Positions 51,756 through 64,000 of a stretch of DNA of 64,000 nucleotides are shown here, piece after piece. The DNA is from Neocallimastix lanati (nom. inval.). Its lineage: Eukaryota > Neocallimastigomycota > Neocallimastigomycetes > Neocallimastigales > Neocallimastigaceae. The first letter of the stretch is position 1. Each line of letters opens with the position of its first letter. A program made the position numbers and the translations under genes. Where the stretch lies: assembly GCA_016946835.1 (NCBI GenBank), contig JACVTC010000057.1, forward strand, positions 387,501 through 451,500, written 5' to 3'. The notes under the pieces are model-generated. The model did not search any database, was not told where the DNA came from, and worked only from the letters and a program-made list of their open reading frames with translations.

Positions 51756-52471
51756 TAGTGTTCTTTGTTGTAAGTGTGCCTAGCTTTTCTCACTGGATCT
51801 TTGCCTGTAAAGAATTGGAAAATTACAGAAATAAATCTTTACCTTTTCTAGGTGATCTCTTTTTGAAGTTTGCAATGATAATTGAACAAAAATCCTTGGA
51901 TGTTTCTTTAGATTCAGAAAAGGATTATGATAATAATATTTATTATTATATATTGAGTGCACTTCTTGGTGGGCGTTCAATATATTCAAAAATTAAAGTT
52001 AATGATGGGGAACAAAGACAATTAATTGACAATATTTTTAAACAAAGTTCAACTTCGTCAACTGTTCCGTATTTTGTGGGGATTGCGGAGTTTCTAACAA
52101 ACGTAATACCATTAATTTGTCGATCTTTTAGTTTGATGATGAAATGGTATTCCGTTGAATCTACCGTTACCAAGAGCGTCGACGTCGAAATGATAAGGCA
52201 TAGATTTTCTCCTCCAGATACAGATTCGATTGATAACACTAATACTGAAATTATTACTCGCAATAATGGACGTGGTGTTATTATCGAGGAATGGGAAAAG
52301 TTAGAGGCTATTGCTTCTAACGCACTTTTATAATTTTATAATATATAATATTTTATTTCATGTATTTTATTTGTTATTTTTTTTTTTTCATTTAATTTCA
52401 TGTAATTTTATTATTATTATAAATTAAATAAAGTTATTCTCTAAGTCTAAAAAATAAAAAAAAAAAAAAAA
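51756..52471 (+). mobile_element. 5'-truncated LINE copy A
   Basis: Starts within the C-terminal Cys motif (VLCCKCA, then a frameshift to FSHWIFACKELENY). It continues open to the stop at 52331-52333 with LGGRSIYSK, DGEQRQLIDNIF, VGIAEFLTNVIPL and KSVDVEMIRH, all matching the C-terminus of the 33-36 kb LINE. The 3'UTR ends AAATAAAGTTATTCTCTAAGTC followed by a 20-base A tail. It is a related but distinct subfamily. Confidence 0.88.
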
Positions 52472-52501
52472 CCTTTTCTAGATGATCTCTTTTTGAAGTT
52501 T

Positions 52502-52668
52502 TATTATTATGTTCAGTTGGACAAAAATTTTTATTTATTCATTTTATTACTTCTGTGTTTTTTTATTTTTTTATTAAAATTAAAAGTATTCATGTATTTT
52601 ATATAAGAATAAATAAATAAAGATTAAAGTTCGCAATAATTGCGGCTATAAAAAAAAAAAAAAAAATT
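52502..52668 (+). mobile_element. Short LINE tail nested in copy B (insertion 1)
   Basis: 167 bp, ending AAATAAAGATTAAAGTTCGC, AATAATTGCGGCTAT and poly(A). TTTTTGAAGTTT is duplicated at 52490-52501 and 52669-52680. Its 3' terminus matches the insertion in the GH2 pseudogene and the end of copy C. Confidence 0.85.
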
Positions 52669-52782
52669 TTTTTGAAGTTTGCAATGATAATTGAACAAAA
52701 ATCCTTGGATGTTTCTTTAGATTCAGAAAAGGATTATGATAATAATATATATTACTTTATATTGAGTGCTCTTCTTGGTGGG

Positions 52783-53106
52783 GCTGAAGAAACAGTAAGA
52801 CAGGCCAGCAGGGCTAGCGCAACCAATGAAGATCATAATTTTGTATCTTAAAATTATGATTAACATTGCGAAGTCCAAATTAATTATTATACTTCAGTAT
52901 AATAATGCCCTTGTGAAGTCTTACAAATATTAATTAAATGAAACTAAAATATATTATACCATTATTTTATTTTATTTTGTGTTTTATTTTTTGTTTATTT
53001 TTTTATCTTTTTTTTTATTATTTTATTACATGTATTTTATCAAATATTTAATTAATAAAGATGAAACAAGTTTGCTGCCGTTAAAAAAAAAAAAAAAAAA
53101 AAAAAA
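52783..53106 (+). mobile_element. Short LINE tail nested in copy B (insertion 2)
   Basis: 324 bp ending AATAAAGATGAAACAAGTTTGCTGCCGTT and a poly(A) of about 24. TCTTCTTGGTGGG is duplicated exactly at 52770-52782 and 53107-53119. The 5' part (52784-52830) is unusually GC-rich and is followed by a hairpin (ATCATAATTTT at 52832, AAAATTATGAT at 52850). Confidence 0.85.
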
Positions 53107-53190
53107 TCTTCTTGGTGGGCATTCAATATATGAAAAAATTAAACTTAATTATTGGGAACAAAGGCAATTCGTTGACAATATTAAATTTGA

Positions 53191-54366
<1,176 letters not shown>

Positions 54367-54671
54367 AAAATTGTTTTGTTGGCCTCTATAACATTCTCTC
54401 TCTTAAAAACCTTCTAAATAAGGCTCATGATTGGGGTATCAAAATTGAAATGACCTTAAGAATTAGTAAATGCCCTACACTTATTGTTAAAATCAAAGAA
54501 CTTTAGGCCTTCAAGACATCATGAAAATCCTACATTTAAGCTTGGCATCAACTATTCAACTATCTACCAAGCACTAATCAAGATACATATCTTGGAATTA
54601 CCTTTCATTGAATCAATGGATTTCGTGTCTATTATCGTTAAGATGAGTAGTAAAATAAATCATAGGGCTAA

Positions 54672-54714
<43 letters not shown>

Positions 54715-54850
54715 TTTTTAACCAATAGGAACGTGACTTTCTACTTTAAAACTCATATTCTAGTTTCCTTTAGTTCTTAGTACCAGTTCTTTACAATGTA
54801 CCTTTACTAGGATCTAATAAAATCTTATTGATTAACAACCTTTTTTTCAT
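54367..54850 (+). mobile_element. Decayed LINE copy D (RT region)
   Basis: Broken frames resemble the segment following the FADD box of the intact LINE: LLNKAHDWGIKIEMTL, KCPTLIVK, DTYLGI, and after a T34 tract FLTNR...FKTHILVSF. It therefore starts immediately after copy C's tail but belongs to a more 5' part of the ORF. Many stops. The T tract (54678-54711) interrupts the homology and may be an insertion or slippage. Confidence 0.65.
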
Positions 54851-56157
54851 AATATCAATATATATGTATATATATATAATGTAATTTCTTTCCATATATT
54901 TTATTTTTTTTTAATAAATAAAGTTTATTCAAATTAAAAAAAAAAAAAAACATATATATTTATATATCTACTTTTTATATATTTATTTATTTTTATTTTC
55001 ATTTATTTTTATTTTAATATTATCCTTTTTCATGTTATTTTACTCAATTTTTTGTATATTAATAATTATTATTATGTTATATTTTTATTTTAGTTAAATA
55101 AATGGTAAAATATTTTATTTTATTCTTTTCATAGGAATGAATATTATAAAATGTTTTTTTTTTTTTTTTTTTTTTTTTTTATTAAATTTCATTCGTATTT
55201 TATAATTCCAATTTTCACTCCTAAATATAAATTTAATATTAAAAATTTTAAAAATTCAAAGGCGTTATAATTATCTTTCCATCATAATTATTAAATTATA
55301 TCAACTACTTTGAAAACTTTTAGTTATATATTAAGTAATTATCAAAATAATTTTAAATAATCATAAAAAAAAAAAAAAACTTATCTTTATATTATTTATA
55401 TTATCAAATTAAATCCATGATGTCTCATTTTACATTACTTTAGTAATATTGAGGAAAAAGAAAAAATATAATTATATGATATTTATTCATAATCTCATAG
55501 AATGGTCAATAAAACAACACTCTAATGTAGTAAATTTAAACATTGGATTATCTATTTTTCTGTTGGAAAAATATTCACATAAAAAAAAAAAAAAAAAAAA
55601 AAAAATTAGAGATATATAATTTTAATCTTTTAGATGTCTTTTTCAGCCCTACTATGGCTTAAGATTTTTTTCTCTAGTAACAATGATAGGAATAATTTTT
55701 GAAAAATAATAAAAAAACAGAAAAAAGTAAAAAAAGAAAATATTATAGAATAATTGAATTTTATTTATATTATTTATAATAAAGTTTTTTTTTAGACTTT
55801 ATTGAAAGGAATAAAAAAGATTACAAGACGAATCTATCTTTTTTTTTTTTTTTTTTTTTTTTATATTATCTATATTATCAGCACATACTATAGAAAATAA
55901 AATATAATATTAAATATAATTTTTTTACTGGTATACAGCAACAAGAAGAATAGTTAAGAGAACCATTTGTTTTCTTTATTATTAATTCTAAAAAAAAAGA
56001 ATTAAATTGCTTAATCACTTTAAATATTCATAAAATTATTATTCTAATTTTTTTTGTCATATCTTATTCTGAATATACTATTTTGTAATATTAATGTTCA
56101 AAATAAAGTTCCAATAAATAGTAAAAAAAGTATTATTAAAAGTTACTGAAAATAATT

Positions 56158-56193
<36 letters not shown>

Positions 56194-56640
56194 CGAACTA
56201 ATAAATGTGAAAAAGAGGTTAATTTATAATAACATTCCATTATTTAGATCAAATTAACAAATATATAAATATATACATTCTTGTTTTTTAAGTATTAAAG
56301 GTTAATATTAAATATTAATTGTTATATATATATATATTTTGATCTACGAAAAAAAAATTTTTTTACAATAAAAAAAATTATGATTTTATAAAAAAAAAAA
56401 AGATTAATAATATGTATCATAAGAATATCATTTACATATATTATTTATAAAACAAATTGGAATTAAACCACATTTGAAATACTAAAATAATAATTAATAT
56501 ATATTTTATGATATTTTATAATAATAATAATAGTAATAATAAAAATAAATAAATAATTTAGATATTAAATAATAATAATATATAAATAATAATTATACTT
56601 GAATACCATAAAATGTTTCAAATAAATATTTATTATTGCC
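54851..56640. other. AT-rich intergenic, no gene seen
   Basis: AT runs and poly(A)/poly(T) tracts (55155-55180, 55580-55604, 55840-55862, 56163-56192). No coding or RNA signal that I can support. Confidence 0.5.
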
Positions 56641-56645
56641 TATTG

Positions 56646-56800
56646 TCATATTATTTAAAATAATTATCATATTATTTAAAATAATTATCATATTATTTAA
56701 AATAATTATCATATTATTTAAAATAATTATCATATTATTTAAAATAATTATCATATTATTTAAAATAATTATCATATTATTTAAAATAATTATCAAATGT
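56646..56800 (+). repeat. 21-bp minisatellite
   Basis: Seven clean units of TAATTATCATATTATTTAAAA and one degenerate unit. The unit is a multiple of three without in-frame stops, so one frame on each strand stays open, coding repeats such as MIIILNN. There is no other sign of coding. Confidence 0.9.
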
Positions 56801-57098
56801 TTTAAAATTATCAAAAATTTTAAATTATTATCATTAATATATACAGCTAAATACTGAATTATTTATTTTAATAATTAATGTGTAAATTATTTAAAAATTT
56901 GTTTTATGGAATAAAAAGTACTAATTAATAATTTTATATTCTTTTAAATATGTTAAGAATGAGAATCGATTTAAAAATTATTATGAAGAATTACATATAT
57001 TATGATATATACTAAAAATGAATATTTTATTTGAATTTAAAATTATTATTCATTTATAGCATATTTCATGTTATATACAATTCTTTATAAGTAATAAA

Positions 57099-57130
<32 letters not shown>

Positions 57131-58100
57131 GATAATTACATTAATTTTTTATATTTTAGGTTCGATGACACTATAAAAAGTAATTATTAATGTAAAATAT
57201 ATATTTATTAAATATTATTTATATATAAATACGCTCTAATTTTTTATTTTATGTTTTAATATTTATAAATATTATTGTTTATTAGACATTTCATGTAAAA
57301 TAAAATATGTTCATGATATTACTGTATCTTAATACTTTCATGATATCATGATATAACTTAATAAAATTTAAGTAAATATTTGTTAATTTTTATTGAATGA
57401 TACCTATGACATTAATTTATTTTTTATTTTTTTTTTTTTATTATGTATAATAGTTATTTATTTAATATTTTTTTTTTTTAAAAAAAAGTGTAATTTTATT
57501 TATTATTATTATTTTTTTTTTTTTTTTTATGAAAAATATAGAGAATTTAAAACTTTAATTATTAAGTAATTGTAACTGAAATTTGTGTTTTTTTTTTTTC
57601 TAAATCAAAGTATAAAGCTAATATATATTTTGTATTTAAATATTTAAATATAATTTATAGGATATGAATAAATAAATGAATAAATAAATAAATAAATAAA
57701 TTATTATTAAGAAATTAATATATATAAATTAATTAGATCAAATTGTTTAAGATTTTATTAAAATTTTAATTTTAATTTTAATTTTAATTTTTTTTTAAAT
57801 TTTAATTTTTTTTTTTTAATAAAATATTTTATTATTATTTATTATTATTATTTTGAAATAGATGATATTCTATAATTAATTAATTAATTAATTAATTAAT
57901 TAATTAATAAAAAATTGATAATACTTTTAAATTTTTAAAATAATTTTTTTTTTTTGGTATTTATATTCTCTTATATATTTGTTATTAAATAAAAATGGTC
58001 GTAACTGATATATATATTTATATTAAAATTTTGGATTAGAATTTTTTTAAATAAAGTTGGTGTTTGATAAATGAAGATAGAAAAAAAAAAGAAATTATTT
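56801..58100. other. AT-rich intergenic, no gene seen
   Basis: Includes TTAA repeats at 57876-57908, short AAAT tracts at 57667-57702 and several T runs. Nothing recognised. Confidence 0.5.
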
Positions 58101-58109
58101 ATATTAAAT

Positions 58110-58725
58110 TAAAAAGAAATATAATAAATAATAAATAATAAATAATAAAAAATAAAAAATAAATAATAAATAATAATAAATAATAATAAATAATAATAAA
58201 TAATAATAAATAATAATAAAAAATAAATAATAAATAATAAATAATAAATAATAAATAATAATAAAAAATAAATAATAAATAATAAATAATAAATAATAAA
58301 TAATAAAAAAGAGTATTTATTAATAAATAATAAATAATAAATAATAAAAAAGAGTATTTATTAATAAATAATAAATAATAAATAATAAAAAAGAGTATTT
58401 ATTAATAAATAATAAATAATAAATAATAAAAAAGAGTATTTATTAATAAATAATAAATAATAAATAATAAAAAAGAGTATTTATTAATAAATAATAAATA
58501 ATAAATAATAAAAAAGAGTATTTATTAATAAATAATAAATAATAAATAATAAAAAAGAGTATTTATTAATAAATAATAAATAATAAATAATAAAAAAGAG
58601 TATTTATTAATAAATAATAAATAATAAATAATAAAAAAGAGTATTTATTAATAAATAATAAATAATAAATAATAAATAATAAATAATAAATAATAAATAA
58701 TAATAAATAATAAATAAATAATAAA
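58110..58725 (+). repeat. Composite minisatellite: AATAAAT tracts and a 41-bp unit
   Basis: AATAAATAAT simple repeats (58110-58300) lead into nine units of 41 bp marked by AAAAAAGAGTATTTATTAAT (58305-58650), then simple repeats again. The units are nearly identical, so amplification is recent. Confidence 0.9.
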
Positions 58726-59079
58726 TAGACAAAAATAAATCTTTTTATTTAGAGTGTAAATAATTAATATTTTTTATATAAACATATATAATATAGTTAT
58801 ATAATATTAAATTACATTATATTGCTATAAAATAATTCATATTAAATATTTATTCATTAATTAGATATAAATTATTAAATATATTGAATAAAAAAGATTA
58901 ACAGAAAGGAAATATATAAAGATCTTAAAATTTAGTTTTTTTTTAATTAATTTCAATATTTGCCAAACAAACCGCATGACTTGATATATCAACTTTAAAG
59001 TTATTATAGTAAAACTTTAAATTTAAAAGGAATATTTAAATTTTTAAATAAAAACAAAAGAGTATATATTACAAGAAAA
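58726..59079. other. AT-rich spacer
   Basis: No gene or repeat beyond A/T bias. A slightly GC-richer stretch (CCAAACAAACCGCATGAC at 58961) has no coding context. Confidence 0.5.
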
Positions 59080-59187
<108 letters not shown>

Positions 59188-59189
59188 TT

Positions 59190-61070
59190 AATTGATTTAT
59201 TGGTTAATCTCATTTTTATATATATATATAATATATATAATTTAAATTAAAACAGAATTTTAATTTTTATATATTGTTTTATTTTATTTTATTGTTTTGA
59301 AGTTTTATTTTGTTATATTATATATATTATTTTTCAATTTATTTTTTTTTTTATTTTATTTTATTTAGTAAAAGTTTTTTTCTGTATTATTAAGGAATAA
59401 AACATAACAATATTTTCTAATTTGTATGACTCAAATTATACTTTTATATTATTTATAATAACATTTCAGCTATTTTTAAAACAGATATATAGTTTATGCT
59501 TATTTTAAAATTACATAAATATTATCTTTAATTTTTTTTTTTTTATATTTATGTATATATATATTTTAAAGATAAAGATTAAACTATATGCAGTGATACA
59601 TAGAAATTTTAAATTCTAAACTTTAAATATTTTATATTATTATCATTATTTTTTATTTTTAAAATTTTTAAAATATATGTATATATATCATTATAATATA
59701 TAAATTTTAAATTAAATAGTATTAAAGGGAAAACTTAAAAACAATATTAATATTTAAAAAATATATATATGTATTCATATATATTAAAATAAAAAAAAGT
59801 AATAAATGTTAAGCATCATAATATAGTACAATTAATTGAAATGAATCGAATCAGTAAAATAATAAAAAGACATATATGGATTTAATATAAATTTTCAAAT
59901 ATAATAAAATAAAAATGAAATTAAATAGACAGTAGTAATAGAATAATAATAGTAATAATTATAGTAATATAATTATAATAATAATAATAATAATAATTAA
60001 TTTAATTAATAATTAATATTTAATAATAGGTTCCAAAATTTATTAAATAAATCATTAGTATTTCTTTTTTTAAATAACAGTTTTTTTTTTTTTTTTTTTT
60101 TTAATTTTAAAAGTTATGAATAATTAATAATTAATAATAAATAATAAATAATAAATAATAAATAATAAATAATAAATAATAAATAATAAATAATAAATAA
60201 TAAATAATAGATAATAATGAATTCTAATTATTGTTATAATTAGTTAACTATAATATATATATATATTTTATTAGTCATTATTATAAGTTCCAAAAAAAAA
60301 AAAAAAAAAATAGAATAGTATTAATGATTTTCTTTTTTTTTTTTTAATTCAATGTTATTTTATTGAATATATATACTATATAATTTTTATTTAAAATTTT
60401 AAATCCATTGTAAAAGTTTTTTTATTATTATTATTATTTTATTTTATTTTGTTTTAAATTTTTATTTATTCTTTTTTATTTTATTTTTATATTTTAAATT
60501 TTTATATTATTAATTTTTTTTTTTTTTTGTTATATTAATTAAAAAAAATAAATCATCATATCAATTTATACTTTTATATTGAATTTTAAAGTTTTTATTT
60601 AATACAAAGATATAAAAATTAATAAATATATAAGTATTCACAATAAAAAACTAATTAATCTATTTTTAAACTTTTATTTTTTAAACTTTTTTTTTTATAT
60701 ATTTTATTATTTTATTTATTTATTATTTATTATTTATTATTTATTATATTGTGAGAGTTGACTATTTTAGTCTTATTAGTTTTAGATTTAATTAATTTGA
60801 ATTAAAAGTGATTTATATATTAACTTGAAATTTTACTTCATAAATGCTTGAAACTGTGTTTATAATAAAAATGAAACTTTTATTATATGTAAAGGGTATA
60901 TTTAAATGCTAATAAATAATTAACAATATCCTTAATACCTATTATTAATAAAATAAATATTATAAATGTATATATAATTAAAAATGGCAATAATAAACAA
61001 AATAATTACTAATAGGTAATAATAATAAATATAAAATATAATATAATACATAATAGATAATAAATAATAG
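59190..61070. other. AT-rich intergenic with (AATAAAT) tracts
   Basis: Microsatellites at 59950-59998 and 60125-60215. 60750-60927 starts TGTGAGAGTTGACT and is somewhat less A/T-rich, but no LTR partner or target duplication is found. No gene. Confidence 0.5.
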
Positions 61071-61470
61071 AAAATTAAATAATAAATAATAAATAATAAA
61101 TAATAAATAATAAATAATAAATAATAATAATAATAAATAATAATAATAAATAATAAATAATAAATAATAAATAATAAATAATAAATAATAAATAATAAAT
61201 AATAAATTAAATAATAAATAATAAATAATAAATAATAAATAATAAATAATAAATAATAAATAATAAATAATAAATAATAAATAATAAATAATAAATAATA
61301 AATAATAAATAATAAATAATAAATAATAAATAATAAATAATAAATAATAAATAATAAATAATAAATAATAAATAATAAATATTATAAATAATAAATAATA
61401 AATAATAAATACTATAAATAATAAATATTATAAATAATAAATAATAAATAAATATTATAATAAATGATAT
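61070..61470 (+). repeat. (AATAAATAAT)n microsatellite
   Basis: About 400 bp of AATAAT/AAATAAT units with occasional breaks. Confidence 0.9.
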
Positions 61471-61479
61471 AATAAATAT

Positions 61480-63247
61480 TATTAATAATTAAAAATAAAA
61501 TTTGAATAATAAAATGTTAAATCGTAAGTATCAAACAACAAATAAATTAATAATAGTTATGGTAAAAATAGTATAAATTATTATAATCTTTAGGTAAAAA
61601 TTATTTATAGTAGTTCCCACTGAGTTTTTTTTTTTTTTTTTTGATATTGATATTTTATAAATAATAATCAATAATATTAATCACAATAATATACCGTAAT
61701 ATACAGTAATATATTTAGTTATATACATTAATATATACTCATAGTAAAATGGTTTTTAGTAATTAATAAATAAAAAAAGATATGAAGTAATTTATGTGTT
61801 AATATATATATTTTTAATAAAATCAGTTTATAATTTAAAATAAAACATTTTAAAAATTATAAAAAGATAATATATATAAAATATATGAAATATTAAATAT
61901 CTACTATTGTAGATTAAATATTTTAAATATAATATTGTATAAAATAAATAAAATTAAAATTTAATTAAATTAAATTATTTATTGATGATACTCATATATT
62001 ATCATTATATTGATAATATATATTGCTTAATTATTTAGTCATTTAATTAAAAATTAAAATTTAAGTAGAAATTTAAAATTATTTTAAAGAAGAGGTTTAT
62101 TAGAAAACAAGATTCATATTAATATCATATCATATATAAACTTGACTTTTCCTCTCTTTTTTTTTTTTTATTTTTTTTAAACTTTTTTTTTCTTTTTCGC
62201 TTTTTTATTTTTCAAAATCTATTTTATTTTTTATTTTATTATTTTTTTAATTATATATATATATATATGTTTTTATTTTATAAACTGTAAATAGTAAACT
62301 ATTTGTATAAAAAACTTTTCTAGTTCATTTTAATTTTGATTATAGTCAAATTAAATGTCATTTTATTATATATAAACTTTTTTTAAAACATACTATTCTT
62401 TAAATATTAATCAAATTTTATATGCTTTAAACATTCAAATAAAACAAGCAATAAAAATACACAAAAGAATATAATTAACACAATAGTACAATTTTAAAAT
62501 TTTCAATAAAAACTTTTGACAATATATATTAATATTAAATAAAAAAGTAATTTTAATTTTGTATTTATTTTTGTAATATACTTTAGTTATTTTTGGCTGA
62601 ATACTATTAATTTCATTATTTATTTATTTATTTATTTATTTTATTAATAAAATATATAAATTAAAATAATTATTTTATATAGTTTAAAAAAATTTTTTTT
62701 AATATCATTTATATAATACTATATATAATTGCCAAAATTAAAAAAAAATATATATTATATCAAAAGCAATAATAACAATTGTTAATAAAATATATAAAAT
62801 ATATAAAATATATAAAATATATAAAATATATATTTTATTTTAAATAAATTTATTGATAAATTAATAAAGATATTTAGAATTTTATAGATATTTTTTTTTG
62901 CATTTCAATAACAAAATAATAATAATAGTAATAAAAAAAGGACATTTATCGTATTTTTCATAAAGTAAAATTTTATTTATTTTATTATTCTTACTTATAA
63001 AAAGGGGAATTGAAGGTGTAAGTTTATATTTATTTTATTGATAATAAAGTTAAAAAAAAAAACTACAATGTATTTTTTTATTGCTCTATATTGATTTTAT
63101 TATTATAATTATTAACAAATTCAAATATATTTAAAATTAAAATAATATATCTAAAATGGATGATATTAATTTATTTTTTTTTTTTTTTTCATATATCTAT
63201 TATAATAAATAAATAAATGAATAAATAATAAAAAAGTTTAAGTTAAA
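61480..63247. other. AT-rich upstream region of the GATA-factor gene
   Basis: No gene. Pyrimidine-rich stretch at 62147-62205 (CTTTTCCTCTC ... TTTTTCGC). The leader just before the ATG is A-rich (AATAAATAAATGAATAAATAATAAAAAAG). Confidence 0.45.

Positions 63248-64000
<753 letters not shown>

Larger units (their letters stand above)
52472..53190 (+). mobile_element. 5'-truncated LINE copy B, split by two insertions
   Basis: Three pieces (52472-52501, 52669-52782, 53107-53190) join into one stretch matching copy A from CCTTTTCTAGATGATCTC through ATTGACAATATT. It is interrupted by two smaller LINE tails, each with its own poly(A) and target duplication. It carries the same codons (PFLDDLF, EQKSLDVSLDSEKD, LLGGHSIYEKIK) and breaks off at 53190, where copy C starts. 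Confidence 0.85.

Noticed and set aside
60750-60927. Possible solo LTR beginning TGTGAGAGTTGACT and ending TTAACA
   Set aside because: No second copy in the window and no matching 5-bp duplication (TATAT versus ATATC).

Overview
The window looks like a chromosomal segment of an anaerobic gut fungus (Neocallimastigomycota). The grounds are extreme A+T richness with long homopolymer and AAT/AAAT tracts, intron-poor secreted enzyme genes carrying paired C-terminal Cys-rich fungal dockerin (CBM10-type) repeats, poly-Asn regulatory proteins, and LINE and copia-like retroelement debris. No genus can be assigned from the sequence alone.

Layout. 1-2.9 kb holds relics: a frameshifted CBM18-like chitin-binding piece and an internally inverted Ty1/copia relic (integrase on minus, gag-protease on plus). 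3.0-4.7 kb is a collapsed pseudogene of a GH2 beta-galactosidase, itself hit by a 5'-truncated LINE. 5.96-31.5 kb carries three full-length, nearly identical 1611-residue GH2 genes: copy 1 on minus (5959-10794), copies 2 and 3 on plus (17765-22600, 26690-31525). A 2.1 kb non-autonomous LTR element with a convincing 5-bp target duplication lies between copies 1 and 2. 33-35.9 kb is a 5'-truncated but open LINE bounded by a 16-bp target duplication. 36-37.4 kb has a LINE tail and two fold-back or MITE-like elements. 38.3-40.3 kb is a broken, intron-containing extracellular solute-binding-like gene. 41.2-42.2 kb is an AAT-rich minisatellite. 49.1-50.1 kb is an intact pyrimidine 5'-nucleotidase (NT5C3 type). 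51.7-54.9 kb is a nested LINE array. 56-61.5 kb is minisatellite and microsatellite rich. 63.25 kb to the right edge is the 5' part of a GATA zinc-finger factor.

Function. The GH2 proteins have a signal peptide, a LacZ-like five-domain catalytic core with both catalytic glutamates, a laminin-G-like domain, a ricin/CBM13-like beta-trefoil and two dockerins. They should be secreted and docked onto the fungal cellulosome, removing beta-galactosyl residues from plant polymers. The three coding regions are almost identical even at silent sites, while their flanks keep only scattered blocks of homology at matching distances. This points to repeated gene conversion of old duplicates rather than three very recent duplications. 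The other intact genes (nucleotidase, GATA factor) are unrelated housekeeping or regulatory loci. I see no tRNA, rRNA, CRISPR or prokaryotic operon features.
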